Notes: generated from the letters alone by a model not told the origin. Positions 17,123 to 27,072 are shown, numbered from the stretch's first letter. The stretch is 60,563 nt of DNA from Terrisporobacter sp. (GCA_029851945.1 JARKUZ010000034.1:1-60563), one strand, 5' to 3'. A program made the numbers and translations.

Positions 17123-17334
17123 GTAATTCCACCTCATGTCCACTTATATTACTTCATTTATTAATTTTATATGATATATGTTTCTTTATTTTATATTTAT
17201 TTAATTGTTTCATAGTGATAACTTTTCATTATTTATAATTATAGACTAACTTTTTATTTCTTCGAATATTTTTATATAGACTTAATAATAAAAAATTTGA
17301 TTTATATAAATCTCTTATAATCAATTTCAATATA
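17123..17334. other. AT-rich intergenic stretch before the second two-component pair
   Basis: Very AT-rich, with no open frame or clear RNA that I can support. It probably holds the promoter of the regulator/kinase operon, but I cannot pick a single convincing -35/-10 pair. Confidence 0.4.
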
Positions 17335-17370
17335 AAAAACCATATTGACTATTATATCAGTATGGTTTTT
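17335..17370. terminator. Hairpin terminator
   Basis: AAAAACCATA pairs with TATGGTTTTT, and the inner bases TTGA/TCAG extend the stem. There are A/T runs on both sides. It lies between the alpha/beta hydrolase and the second two-component operon and would end hydrolase read-through. Confidence 0.75.
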
Positions 17371-17507
17371 GTGGATTTCAATGTTGAAGACGAATCGTAA
17401 CGAACACCCTCTACCATTATTTTATTATATCATATCTAATAAATTCCACATTGTCAGAAAACTCCACCATTATTAAAATAATTTATAATTACTAAACCAT
17501 CTACCTC

Positions 17508-17537
17508 AAAGGGTGTGACATTTTTGGGACACCCTTT
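17508..17537. repeat. Dispersed short repeat, family A, copy 2
   Basis: AAAGGGTGTGACA, a T-rich centre, then GGGACACCCTTT; identical to the copy at 6473-6501 over the whole core. It lies about 45 bases past the stop of the alpha/beta hydrolase and lacks a T-run, so it is not a standard terminator. Confidence 0.85.
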
Positions 17538-17582
17538 ATCCAACTCACCCACCTAAAACAAAAGCCGATCAGTCCCAAAACT

Positions 17583-18395
17583 TTATTCTTCAATAAACTT
17601 CACCAATTCTTCATTAAATCTATCTCGCTGATCATAGAAGGATGCATGACCGCTGAATTCAAATGGTACAAGCTTAGAATTTCTAATACTTTGATTTTGT
17701 ACTTTAGCTAGTGGAAATGGAACAACTTTGTCGTGAATTCCGTGAATAATTAAGGTTGGAACATTTATTTCTCCTAAATCACAAAATAGTACTTCATTTA
17801 TCCAAGTCTTTGCAATCGCTGCAGTTGACCAACCTGCCGCCTGTAGACCTAATTGTAAGAACCAATCAGAGAATGGCTCAGTTATATGCTGAAAGAAAAA
17901 AGTATCACCGAAGTCACTTAGCATTTTAGGACGATCATTGTATGTTCCCTCGATAATTTTAATTACATCCTCTTCTTCTAAACCATATGGGAAATTTTGA
18001 CTTTTGATAAGACTAGGAGCAGCTGCAGCAAAAAGAGCAAGTTTAGATACTCCATATCCCTTATGGCGAGACATGTATCGAATAGCTATAGCTCCACCAG
18101 TTGAATGTCCTGCGAGTATGAAATCATGTAATTTTAACCCATTAACTACACATCTAACATCGTCTGACAATCTATCATAATCGTAACCTTCATAAGGCTT
18201 ATCTGACTTACCAAATCCTCTCTGGTCTATACCAATACATCTGTAGCCTAACTTTGGAAGCTGATTAAACTGATATTCAAACAGATTGTGATTCCCAGGC
18301 CATCCATGTAAAAATACTATTGTCTTCTTACCATCTGGGTTAAGATCCTCTACGTAAACTTTTACATTTTGTTCTACTTTAACATAATAACCCAT
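17583..18395 (-). CDS. Alpha/beta hydrolase (esterase/non-haem peroxidase-like), 270 aa
   Basis: Soluble alpha/beta hydrolase with a complete triad: nucleophile S98 in AGHSTGG, acid D222 in IIHGIHDKVVP and base H250 in FSGHASF. The oxyanion HGWPG motif lies at 30-34, and the DQRGFGKSD strand near 57-65 is typical of the arylesterase/chloroperoxidase branch. There is no signal peptide. A lid covers about residues 125-200. The ATG follows GGAGGT. It lies alone between decayed AraC sequence and the second exporter cassette, so its substrate cannot be guessed from context. Confidence 0.88.
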   Translation of the reverse strand: MGYYVKVEQNVKVYVEDLNPDGKKTIVFLHGWPGNHNLFEYQFNQLPKLGYRCIGIDQRGFGKSDKPYEGYDYDRLSDDVRCVVNGLKLHDFILAGHSTGGAIAIRYMSRHKGYGVSKLALFAAAAPSLIKSQNFPYGLEEEDVIKIIEGTYNDRPKMLSDFGDTFFFQHITEPFSDWFLQLGLQAAGWSTAAIAKTWINEVLFCDLGEINVPTLIIHGIHDKVVPFPLAKVQNQSIRNSKLVPFEFSGHASFYDQRDRFNEELVKFIEE

Positions 18396-18551
18396 ATAAG
18401 TACCTCCATTAATAAAAATCCTTTATTAGTAAATTATTCTTCTGGAGATAAATATATTCCTGACTGCAAAGATAGCTATTTCGACTTTAAAATTAATGTT
18501 AACGAAGATAATTATGAAACAGATTTAGATAAAATTAATTAGATCGGATTA

Positions 18552-18822
18552 AGTTGCACACTCGCAGCCTAAATACTTTTGTAGAAAATTTAAACAGTAT
18601 ATGGGACAAGCCTATTTATAATATTTAAATTATGTGCGTATATCTTATATTTACAAAGATTCGATTAATACAGATAATACCTTATGTAGCATTTTAGAAA
18701 CTCATGTGTTTACTAATTATAAATTATTTTATAAAGTTTTTAAGAAAAAATTCAACTGTACCCCTAATGAGATAAAAACACTTATATCTATAGTTATTCA
18801 TAAAAGATTTTTTAGTAGGTAA
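18552..18822 (+). pseudogene. Decayed AraC-type DNA-binding domain fragments
   Basis: Two short plus-strand pieces in different frames look like the second half of AraC helix-turn-helix domains: one reads HSQPKYFCRKFKQYMGQAYL before a stop (about 18558-18622), the other (18634-18822) contains NYKLFYKVFKKKFNCTPNEIK. Both match the usual pattern FS..YFS+.FK...G.TP.E. Stops and frame changes break the region. A short acidic open piece at 18427-18541 just before it may be from the same or another dead gene. No intact regulator can be built. Confidence 0.45.
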
Positions 18823-18924
18823 AGCATAATAATTAAATTGTAAATAGAAATGGTGAACTATTAATAAGTCCACCACTTCATTTTTGTAATTTATGCTACT
18901 ACTTTTAGATAAGCTCTAGCTATA

Positions 18925-19065
18925 TTATTCATCATTTGAGCTTTTGCTATCATGAATACTTTTTTGATCATGACTATTTTTACTATCACTTACTTTTTTA
19001 CTATCTTTAACTGGAACACTCTTATGAGAATGTTTGCTATCACTTACTTTTTTGGATTCATTCAT
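18925..19065 (-). CDS. Small Lys/Ser/Asp/His-rich peptide, 46 aa
   Basis: A short open frame starting MNESKKVSDSKHSHKSV and ending with TAA at 18925. The protein is an internal repeat: KKVSDSKHSHKS, then KKVSDSKNSHDQKS, then IHDSKSSNDE. It has no hydrophobic segment and should be disordered. AAAGGGG lies about 10 bases before the ATG. It lies 26 bases downstream of the Asp/Ala-repeat gene on the same strand, so the two may be co-transcribed. The unlike charge of the two proteins (basic/His here, very acidic there) makes a partnership conceivable. I do not recognise a family. Confidence 0.6.
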   Translation of the reverse strand: MNESKKVSDSKHSHKSVPVKDSKKVSDSKNSHDQKSIHDSKSSNDE

Positions 19066-19090
19066 AATAACTATACCCCTTTATAATACA

Positions 19091-20017
19091 TTACTGTTCT
19101 ATACTGTCGTCCTCTGGTTGTATAGATATATTACATCCCTCAGGTTGTACATCTGTAACAACTACAGAATCGTCACACCATCTATGCTTTTTCTCACAGC
19201 ATCCACAAGTAACGTATACATTTATAGGTGTACTAATGCTTATTGGACCCACATTATTGCTTGCAGTTGATTGATTATTATTATTTGCATTTGATTCAGA
19301 AGTAGAATTAACGTCAGCGTCTATATCTGAGTCTACGTCTGCATCTGATGTTGCATCTGATGTTGTATTTGCATCTATATCTGAGTCTACATCCGCATCT
19401 GATGTTGTATCTGAGTCTACATCTGATGTTGCATCTGCATCTATATCTGAATCTACATCTGCGTCTGATGTTGTATCTGCATCTATATCTGAGTCTACAT
19501 CTGCATCTGATGTTGTATCTGCATCTATATCTGAGTCTACATCTGCATCTGATGTTGTGTCTGAGTCTACATCTGATGTTGCATCGGCATCTATATCTGA
19601 ATCTACATCTGCATCTGATGTTGTATCTGCATCTATATTTGAGTCTACATCCGCATCTGATGTTGTATCTGAGTCTACATCTGATGTTGCGTCTGCATCG
19701 GCATCGGCTTTTGCATCTGCGTCTGCATCAGCATCGGCTTTTGCATCTGCGTCTGCATCAGCATCAGCTTTTGCATCTGCGTCTGCATCGGCATTGGCTG
19801 TTGCATCTGCATCGGCATCGGCTGTTGCATCTGCATTGGCATCTACATTTATACATATATCTCTATCTTCATAGTCATTATATATATCTTCACAGTCATT
19901 ATCTATATCATCGTAATGATGACAGTGTTTTTTATTAGGTCTTTCTTCTTTAAATCTACTTCCTCTTAGTTTTGATGATCTTGTTCTATATCTATTTTCA
20001 ATTCTTTCTTTATGCAT
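19091..20017 (-). CDS. Asp/Ala/Ser/Thr-repeat protein with Cys-rich C-terminus, 308 aa
   Basis: Low-complexity protein in three parts. Residues 1-55 are basic and then acidic ([20 protein letters not shown], then a His/Cys/Asp stretch). Residues 56-240 are a long repeat: first ADADA units punctuated by Lys ([10 protein letters not shown] three times), then 18-20 residue units built from [13 protein letters not shown] and TSDVDSDT. The last 65 residues form a distinct domain with [24 protein letters not shown] and [19 protein letters not shown]. There is no signal peptide, membrane segment or sorting signal. The alternate D-x-D spacing could bind Ca2+, and Cys-rich ends are common in spore-coat and exosporium proteins; both are guesses. 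The start follows AAGGAGA. Confidence 0.8.
   Translation of the reverse strand: MHKERIENRYRTRSSKLRGSRFKEERPNKKHCHHYDDIDNDCEDIYNDYEDRDICINVDANADATADADADATANADADADAKADADADADAKADADADADAKADADADATSDVDSDTTSDADVDSNIDADTTSDADVDSDIDADATSDVDSDTTSDADVDSDIDADTTSDADVDSDIDADTTSDADVDSDIDADATSDVDSDTTSDADVDSDIDANTTSDATSDADVDSDIDADVNSTSESNANNNNQSTASNNVGPISISTPINVYVTCGCCEKKHRWCDDSVVVTDVQPEGCNISIQPEDDSIEQ
19300..19830. repeat. Tandem repeats inside the Asp/Ala-repeat gene
   Basis: On the plus strand the region is built from hexamers such as GCATCT, GCATCG and GAGTCT, arranged as an 18-24 base unit (TGCATCTGATGTTGTATC type) in about a dozen copies (about 19320-19690), followed by three copies of a 27-30 base unit with GCATCGGCTTTTGCATCTGC (19690-19790). 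Near-identical units mean the copy number can change by recombination or slippage. Confidence 0.85.
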
Positions 20018-20727
20018 ACAATCTTCTCCTTATATAATGTGTTTCAAGTAAATAATTTTTATCTACTTAGTTATATATATATAAATTTTTAGATAATTTG
20101 ACACTATAATTTGATATTTTTTTATATAATTATAAAAATTATGTCTTATATTAAGCCTAAATGTCGGAAAATAGTTGTCTTGTTTTATCTTGGAACCTAG
20201 AAACCATTATATGAAATAATGATATTTTTTTATTGATATCATATTTTACACAGGAGGATACATATGTTATTAGACACTGTTCTATTTTCAGTATATCTAA
20301 AAGGCGTGACTCTCATATTTATAGAATCTTAATCTGCAAACTAATATATAGTTAGATTTAATATTTGAAATGACTTGTTCTTATATATATTTTTTTAACT
20401 ATCTAAATAAATAACTACTTTTTAAGAATATCTTTTTGTTAATTTAAGTAGTAGAAACTAGCCTCAAAACATAATCCTGGGCTATCTGAACACTATTACT
20501 TTGATATTTACCAATACTAATCAAGGTTTTCTAAATAACTATAAATATTACTACTGTTAAATAATCTATTCTCTATATAAACATTCCTTTATTCTTTTAT
20601 TATAAACACATAAAAATCCCCTATAGTATATACTTATACATATTTTATAATATAGAGAGCTTTACTTATATAATCATATTAATACTCATATACGTTATTA
20701 ATACATAACATTTAAATTACTTAAAGT
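20018..20727. other. Long AT-rich intergenic region
   Basis: About 700 bases without a recognisable gene, apart from one very short frame (20264-20332). Stop codons are dense in all frames. The part next to 20018 should hold the promoter of the Asp/Ala-repeat gene. The 3' part leads into a decayed glycosidase gene, so the stretch may be the worn remains of a lost operon. Confidence 0.4.
20264..20332 (+). CDS. Possible 22-aa peptide with strong ribosome site
   Basis: CAGGAGGATACAT precedes an ATG, giving MLLDTVLFSVYLKGVTLIFIES before a TAA. The ribosome site is near-perfect (AGGAGG, 6 bases before the start). It may be a real small peptide or the 5' end of a lost gene. The surrounding DNA is decayed, which favours the second view. 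Confidence 0.3.
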   Translation: MLLDTVLFSVYLKGVTLIFIES

Positions 20728-20889
20728 TTATAATTCTTCTTCATTTGAAGCGATTACTTTTTTATACCACTCAAAACTTTTTTTCTTGCTTCTTTTTAAT
20801 GTTCCATTTCCATAATTATCACAATCTGCACAAATAACTACAGTATTTTTACTTGAAGATATTATATCTACTTTTATGTTGTTAGACTT
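20728..20889 (-). pseudogene. GH1 6-phospho-beta-glucosidase remnant (C-terminus only)
   Basis: The frame ends DNYGNGTLKRSKKKSFEWYK followed by KVIASNEEEL and TAA at 20728. This is the typical end of family 1 glycosidases, where a D.D..GNGTLKR.KKKSF.WYK motif closes the barrel. Upstream in the same frame two stops (TAA TAA) cut it off after about 54 codons, and the other 400 or so residues with the catalytic Glu pair are gone. There is no start codon. It lies directly before the DHFR gene's stop and has no function that I can support. Confidence 0.65.
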
Positions 20890-20900
20890 TTATTAAATTA

Positions 20901-21386
20901 TTATTTTATCTTCTCATACACAAATACAGTCGCATCATCAGTTAATACTTTTCTATCTACAACCTCAAAGTTATCATCTGATATTTCAGGGAAAAATGTA
21001 TCTGCATCTTCTACAGTTTTGTCAATTCTAGTTAAATATATTTTATCAACTACTCCCTTATCTAGTGTTTGTCTAAATATTTCTTCTCCACCAATAACAA
21101 AAATCTCCTCATTCGAGTATCTGACTTCTTCTAATACTTCATCTAACGAATGTCTGATTTCTACTTGTGAACTATCTATTTTATAATCATTATTTCTAGT
21201 TATGACTATATGCTTTCTAAGAGGTAGTACACCTGGTAAAGCTTCAAATGTTTTTCTTCCCATAATTATTGTCTTATTTATAGTCGTTTCTTTAAAAAAA
21301 CGTAAATCTTCTTTTATATGAAATAATAATTTATTATCTTTTCCTATTGCGTTGTTTTTAGTTGCTGCCACTATTAATGAAATCAT
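20901..21386 (-). CDS. folA: Dihydrofolate reductase, 161 aa
   Basis: DHFR reduces dihydrofolate with NADPH. The N-terminus MISLIVAATKNNAIGKDNKL and the motif TIIMGRKTFEALPGVLPLRKHIVITRN are diagnostic, with EEIFVIGGEEIFRQTL as the NADPH-binding strand and the usual VYEK ending. The folate-site acid is present in HIKEDL. The family's usual LPWH at this point reads LLFH, so the Pro and Trp near positions 21-22 are changed. No thymidylate synthase gene lies next to it. The start ATG follows a weak purine-rich site. Confidence 0.93.
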   Translation of the reverse strand: MISLIVAATKNNAIGKDNKLLFHIKEDLRFFKETTINKTIIMGRKTFEALPGVLPLRKHIVITRNNDYKIDSSQVEIRHSLDEVLEEVRYSNEEIFVIGGEEIFRQTLDKGVVDKIYLTRIDKTVEDADTFFPEISDDNFEVVDRKVLTDDATVFVYEKIK

Positions 21387-21529
21387 CTGTTGCTACTCCT
21401 TTTGTAATTTTAGATATAGTATACCAAAGTATACTTATATTAGTAAATTATCCAAAAACATATAATCTATAACGTAAAAAACATCATTTCCTGCTGCCTT
21501 TGCAAGAGATGTCTTTTTTGTTTGGATAT

Positions 21530-21571
21530 AAAAAAGTGATGGTCTAAATTATAATTAGACTATCACTTTTA
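21530..21571 (-). terminator. Terminator after the orphan sensor kinase
   Basis: AAAAGTGATGGTCTAA pairs with TTAGACTATCACTTTT around a short loop, followed on the minus strand by TTTTTT. It lies about 65 bases past the kinase stop. Confidence 0.8.
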
Positions 21572-21634
21572 AAATAATCAATTTATTTATGTAGATTTAA
21601 CAAATTTATAATAGCTTTATAACTCTCTTAAAAT

Positions 21635-24040
21635 TTACACACTATATACATCTGAGAATTCTATATCACATCTTTCCACATGCTTATGTTTTCTATCAAA
21701 ATCGTATTTATTATCATTATCATCTTCTTCATTTAACTTAATAGGTATACTAAATATAAATTCTGATCCTTCACCAATTTCACTATTTACACTTATGTCT
21801 CCTCCATGCAATTCTACTAAGTTTTTCACTAATGATAGTCCTATACCACTACTTTCATATTTTTTATTAAATTCACTATCTGCTTGTCCAAATCTCTCAA
21901 ATATAACATCTAATTTATCCTTAGATATACCTTTACCACTATCTTTTACAGAAACTATTATCTCATTTTGTGCATTAGTAATTTGAACTTTTATAAAACC
22001 ATTTTCTGGTGTGTATTTTATTGCATTAGATAAAAGATTTAACATTATTCTTTCTATTTTATCTGGATCACAATAAGTAATCACTTCTTCATCATCTGTA
22101 TCAAATATAAGATTTATTTTATTATTTTTCGTATAATCAGCTACAGATAAAGTTATATCTTCAATAACACTTATAATATTTTGATTAGAACATTTAAGGC
22201 TATACATTCCTATATCCATTTTACTTATATCTATTATATTATTTACTAGCCTTAATAATCTATAAGAATTTTGTTTTATATAGTTTGTATATTTTTTTAA
22301 ACTATCTATTTTAAAATCATTTTTTTCTATATTTTTATTAATCACTTGCATAGTACCTAATATAATATTTATTGGTGTTCTAAATTCATGAGATATATTT
22401 GAAAAAAATTCGTTTTTTAAAATTTCCATCTTAACGGACTCTTCTAATCTTGCTTTTTCTTTTTCTATTTCTACTCTTTTTGTAATATCTCTTGCTGTTG
22501 TTACATATATTTCTTCATTACTTATATACCTACTACTCCATTCAAGATAAATATAGATTCCATTCTTATGCCTAAATCGGATAACAGTTCTAGTATTTAT
22601 ACCATCTAAATCCTCTAATTTTTTTGGTCCCTTAAAACTTGCCATTTCTTCAGGATGAACAATATCTCGACATCTCATGGATAATAATTCCTCTTCTGTC
22701 CATCCTAAAACATTATACCAGCTATGACTTACCCTTTTAAAATATCCATTTTTTCCAACTATAGCTACTAAATCATCAGAAACATTTAAATACAGTTCCA
22801 GCTCTTTTTCTATATATTCACGCTTTTTACTTTCGATAGATATCTCCTGTGAAAGTCTGATATTTTTAATTATCATAGCTATTTTATTACATATATATTT
22901 CATATACTCATCACTGTTAAATTTAGGATAATTACCATTACTATAACCTAAGGCTATAACTCCAATAAATTCATTATTTGACTCTATTGCATAGTTACCA
23001 GAATAATCTAATTCATCCATAGAGTTATAGTTTAGAGTTGATAAATTATATACTTTATTTTTTGGAACAGTACAATTAAAATACTCTCTATATTTATCCG
23101 AATCTGTATCAAATTCTTTTAATTCAATAAATTCTATATTTTTAAGATATTTATTAGCATTTTTTAAGTTTATAGTAGGTACTAGACCTTTTTTCTCTCT
23201 ATCATACAGCAATATAGATAGACCATCTGCCTGTGTATAATCAAGTATGCCCTCTCCGATATTACTTAATACTTCATTTAAACACATACTATTATCAATA
23301 CTTGGATTAATATTACTCTGAATTGTCGTTTTATTATAATTTTTATATAACTCTTCTGATATAGCTTTTGGTAAGGTAATATTTATAGTTTTTGCTACCA
23401 TATATTTGGGGTTTCTATTTTCGTCAAAAATTGGAGCTTTGTAGCTTTTATACCAATTAATATTATTGTTAACTTGTACTTTTTCATTAAATATTTTTGG
23501 ACTTTTATTTTGAAAAACTTCTTTATTATTTTTTCCTAATTCATCATAAATATCAGGTTCCCAATGATTACTATTATAAGTCCCAAGAATATCTTCTCTT
23601 TGTTTATTTAATATATTAGTAAAAGGTTTATTTACGTATAAATATTTCCCATTATAGTCTGAAACAAATATAGCATCATCAATATTATCTAAAACATCTT
23701 CTAATAATTCCATTGTGTATTCTTTCGATTGTACTTCTTTGCCTATAATAAAAATACTCTTTTCATTATTAAAATGTTCTATGCTTATATTTGAATTAAT
23801 TTTGATTAGTTCATTTGATTTGGAATAAAATTCTAAGATTTTGTTTGTTTGATTAGATTCATTGATAAGATTGCTTATATTATTGTCTTTCTCTTTTATT
23901 AGATTAAATATACCCAAATCTAATATTTCCCCATAATCATAATTCAGTCGATTTAAAAAACTTTCATTGCAAAAAATTATTTTTCCCCCATAGTTTAATA
24001 CTATTATATAGTCACTAATTTTATTATATACAGATATCAT
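21635..24040 (-). CDS. Orphan PAS/GAF multi-domain sensor histidine kinase, 801 aa
   Basis: A soluble-looking kinase without clear membrane segments. A PAS-like region fills about the first 110 residues, a second PAS about 120-230 (ILDNIDDAIFVSDYNGKYLYVNKPF, with NHWEPDIYDELGKNNKEVFQ), a GAF-like region about 255-400, and a third PAS about 415-530 (DDLVAIVGKNGYFKRVSHSW, with MRCRDIVHPEEM). Then come HisKA with FFSNISHEFRTPINIILG and HATPase with NLLSNAIKYTPENG, DSGKGISKDKLDVIFERFGQ and SSGIGLSLVKNLVELHGG. No receiver domain or response-regulator gene lies nearby, so it is an orphan. I choose the ATG at 24040 behind GAGAGGGG; a TTG at 24061 overlaps that site. In related Clostridia, orphan kinases of this kind feed phosphate to Spo0A. 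Confidence 0.9.
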   Translation of the reverse strand: MISVYNKISDYIIVLNYGGKIIFCNESFLNRLNYDYGEILDLGIFNLIKEKDNNISNLINESNQTNKILEFYSKSNELIKINSNISIEHFNNEKSIFIIGKEVQSKEYTMELLEDVLDNIDDAIFVSDYNGKYLYVNKPFTNILNKQREDILGTYNSNHWEPDIYDELGKNNKEVFQNKSPKIFNEKVQVNNNINWYKSYKAPIFDENRNPKYMVAKTINITLPKAISEELYKNYNKTTIQSNINPSIDNSMCLNEVLSNIGEGILDYTQADGLSILLYDREKKGLVPTINLKNANKYLKNIEFIELKEFDTDSDKYREYFNCTVPKNKVYNLSTLNYNSMDELDYSGNYAIESNNEFIGVIALGYSNGNYPKFNSDEYMKYICNKIAMIIKNIRLSQEISIESKKREYIEKELELYLNVSDDLVAIVGKNGYFKRVSHSWYNVLGWTEEELLSMRCRDIVHPEEMASFKGPKKLEDLDGINTRTVIRFRHKNGIYIYLEWSSRYISNEEIYVTTARDITKRVEIEKEKARLEESVKMEILKNEFFSNISHEFRTPINIILGTMQVINKNIEKNDFKIDSLKKYTNYIKQNSYRLLRLVNNIIDISKMDIGMYSLKCSNQNIISVIEDITLSVADYTKNNKINLIFDTDDEEVITYCDPDKIERIMLNLLSNAIKYTPENGFIKVQITNAQNEIIVSVKDSGKGISKDKLDVIFERFGQADSEFNKKYESSGIGLSLVKNLVELHGGDISVNSEIGEGSEFIFSIPIKLNEEDDNDNKYDFDRKHKHVERCDIEFSDVYSV

Positions 24041-24154
24041 TCTTACCCCTCTCTTGCCCAATTATAATAATATTATCCCCAATTTTTATTATAATTTTAA
24101 TCAATATTATCTATATTCTAGCACACTTTCAATGAACATTGTACATGTTTTGTA

Positions 24155-24255
24155 TACTTTATTTTCATATTTACACATTCTATATACTTTATTTTCATAT
24201 TTATATATTTTATATACTTTATTTTCATATTTATATATTTTTTATATACTCTATT
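24155..24255. repeat. Short AT-rich tandem repeat
   Basis: Three to four imperfect copies of a unit with TATATACTTTATTTTCATAT, spaced about 31 bases apart, upstream of the orphan kinase gene. The units abut without spacers, so this is a simple tandem array. No gene lies here. Confidence 0.75.
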
Positions 24256-24285
24256 TTATTAAAATCTAAATATTACATTATACTT

Positions 24286-24339
24286 AAAAAGAGTAGCAAA
24301 CATCTTAAATACAAATTTTAGATATTTGCTACTCTTTTA
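24286..24339 (-). terminator. Terminator after gdhA
   Basis: A long stem in which AAAAGAGTAGCAAA pairs with TTTGCTACTCTTTT, extended inwards by A/T pairs. It lies just past the gdhA stop, and T-runs occur on both strands. Confidence 0.8.
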
Positions 24340-24381
24340 TATATTATTAACTTAAATAAACAATAAAAATCATCTTATTAT

Positions 24382-25806
<1,425 letters not shown>

Positions 25807-25997
25807 TTAAATAGTAATAAGTACATTGTATACCAAATACAGATTTTATCAATATTTTTTCATCAATTTTTTGAATATTTAGAATCATTTCAATGTTTGT
25901 TTTTATATTTTTACTCATTGTGTAAATATACTTTACTTTTTAAAGAGTCAATAAACTCAAAACCTTATTTCAACTTATTTATAATTCCTTGCAATAA

Positions 25998-26039
25998 AAG
26001 AAGCAATCAGTAATATTTAATAACTGATTGCTTTTTTTA
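25998..26039 (-). terminator. Terminator after the nitroreductase gene
   Basis: AAGCAATCAGT pairs with AACTGATTGCTT around a roughly 10-base loop, followed by T-runs. It lies directly at the nitroreductase stop (26041). Confidence 0.8.
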
Positions 26040-26040
26040 T

Positions 26041-26850
26041 CTATATACTACAGTATCCTACAATTTCATAATCATCAGGTATTTTATAATCTTTATCAAG
26101 ACTACCTACATTCCACTGTAAATCAAACATAGTCGTATCTACTATTAAACTAAAATAAAGCATGGCTATTCCAGTATCTATACTTCCCTCATAATCACTA
26201 GTAAAATCGTCTTTTTTCACTGCCAATACTATATTTCCACCATCTATTATAAATCTCCATGGCTGTCTATTAAGACTTGATGGAGCCATTCTTGCATAAC
26301 TAAATGCATCAAGAAGACCTCTTTCATCTAACTCTACTATATTTGCATTATTTCCCCATTCTCCCATATATACAATTTCTTCTACTCCTAATCTATCTGA
26401 GACACTTTTATTTTTAGTGTTTTTATTATCTTCATATCCTATGGCTATAATAGCTGTAACTTCTTTATCTGATGAAATATCTAGCTTTTCTTTTATAGCA
26501 TTACTATCTTTAAATGTTATCCAGCAAGAATCGATTCCTAGATCCTTTGCTTTTAACATCAGCCTTTCTCCCATGTATCCACTGTTTTCAATATATCCAT
26601 TCTTGACATCTGATAGTATGATAACATAATGAGGTGCTTCTATCATATACCCGTTATATCCTGCTATATTATTTAGCTTTTCGTAGCTATCTTTATTATC
26701 AAATATTTTCACTTCAACATTTATTTCAGGTAACAATTTTTTAGAATTATTTATATAGCTTTCTATTTCATTGAAATATTTTGCTTCTATACCTTTATTT
26801 TTAAACTCTCTTACTGATTTCCTATTTGATATAAGCTTTTGATAATTCAT
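26041..26850 (-). CDS. Nitroreductase-family protein, 269 aa
   Basis: FMN-dependent nitroreductase-like oxidoreductase. It shows RKSVREF near the start (FMN phosphate contact), GYMGERLMLKAKDLGIDSCW in the middle and a later FSYARMAPSSLNRQPWRFII block. This arrangement is seen in a clostridial group of nitroreductase-like proteins in which the second half carries the SS.NRQPWRF motif that normally comes first. It should be cytoplasmic. Likely substrates are nitro-compounds or flavins, but nothing in the context says which. It stands alone, with a GGGGGAG ribosome site and its own terminator. Confidence 0.82.
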   Translation of the reverse strand: MNYQKLISNRKSVREFKNKGIEAKYFNEIESYINNSKKLLPEINVEVKIFDNKDSYEKLNNIAGYNGYMIEAPHYVIILSDVKNGYIENSGYMGERLMLKAKDLGIDSCWITFKDSNAIKEKLDISSDKEVTAIIAIGYEDNKNTKNKSVSDRLGVEEIVYMGEWGNNANIVELDERGLLDAFSYARMAPSSLNRQPWRFIIDGGNIVLAVKKDDFTSDYEGSIDTGIAMLYFSLIVDTTMFDLQWNVGSLDKDYKIPDDYEIVGYCSI

Positions 26851-27033
26851 ATATATTCTCCCCCTATTTCAATTTATCTTTTTTATATTTATACCCATTT
26901 TGTAATTTATCTAATTATTTATATATATTTTTAAAAATCTATGTTAAATAATTTGATTATCGTACTGAAGTATATATTTATTTTGAATATAAATTGTTTA
27001 TATATTGAAAGAAAACAGCGAACTAATTTTAAT

Positions 27034-27064
27034 AAAAGGGTGTGACAAAAATGTCACACCCTTT
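27034..27064. repeat. Dispersed short repeat, family A, copy 3 (perfect palindrome)
   Basis: AAAGGGTGTGACA pairs fully with TGTCACACCCTTT around an AAAA loop, a 13-bp perfect stem. The left arm matches the other family A copies; the right arm is the exact complement where the other copies have GGGACACCC. It lies just past the tRNA-Lys terminator. Confidence 0.85.
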
Positions 27065-27072
27065 AATACTCG

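Noticed and set aside
19348..19938. Long plus-strand open frames rich in Leu/His/Ser opposite the Asp/Ala-repeat gene
   Set aside because: They are the complement of a hexamer-based repeat, which leaves several frames open by chance. They have no ribosome site, and the minus-strand frame has a better start, a better ribosome site and non-repeat end domains.
24155..24255. Possible CRISPR-like array from 31-base repeats
   Set aside because: The units abut with no spacers, are AT-only, and no cas gene is near. It is a simple tandem repeat.
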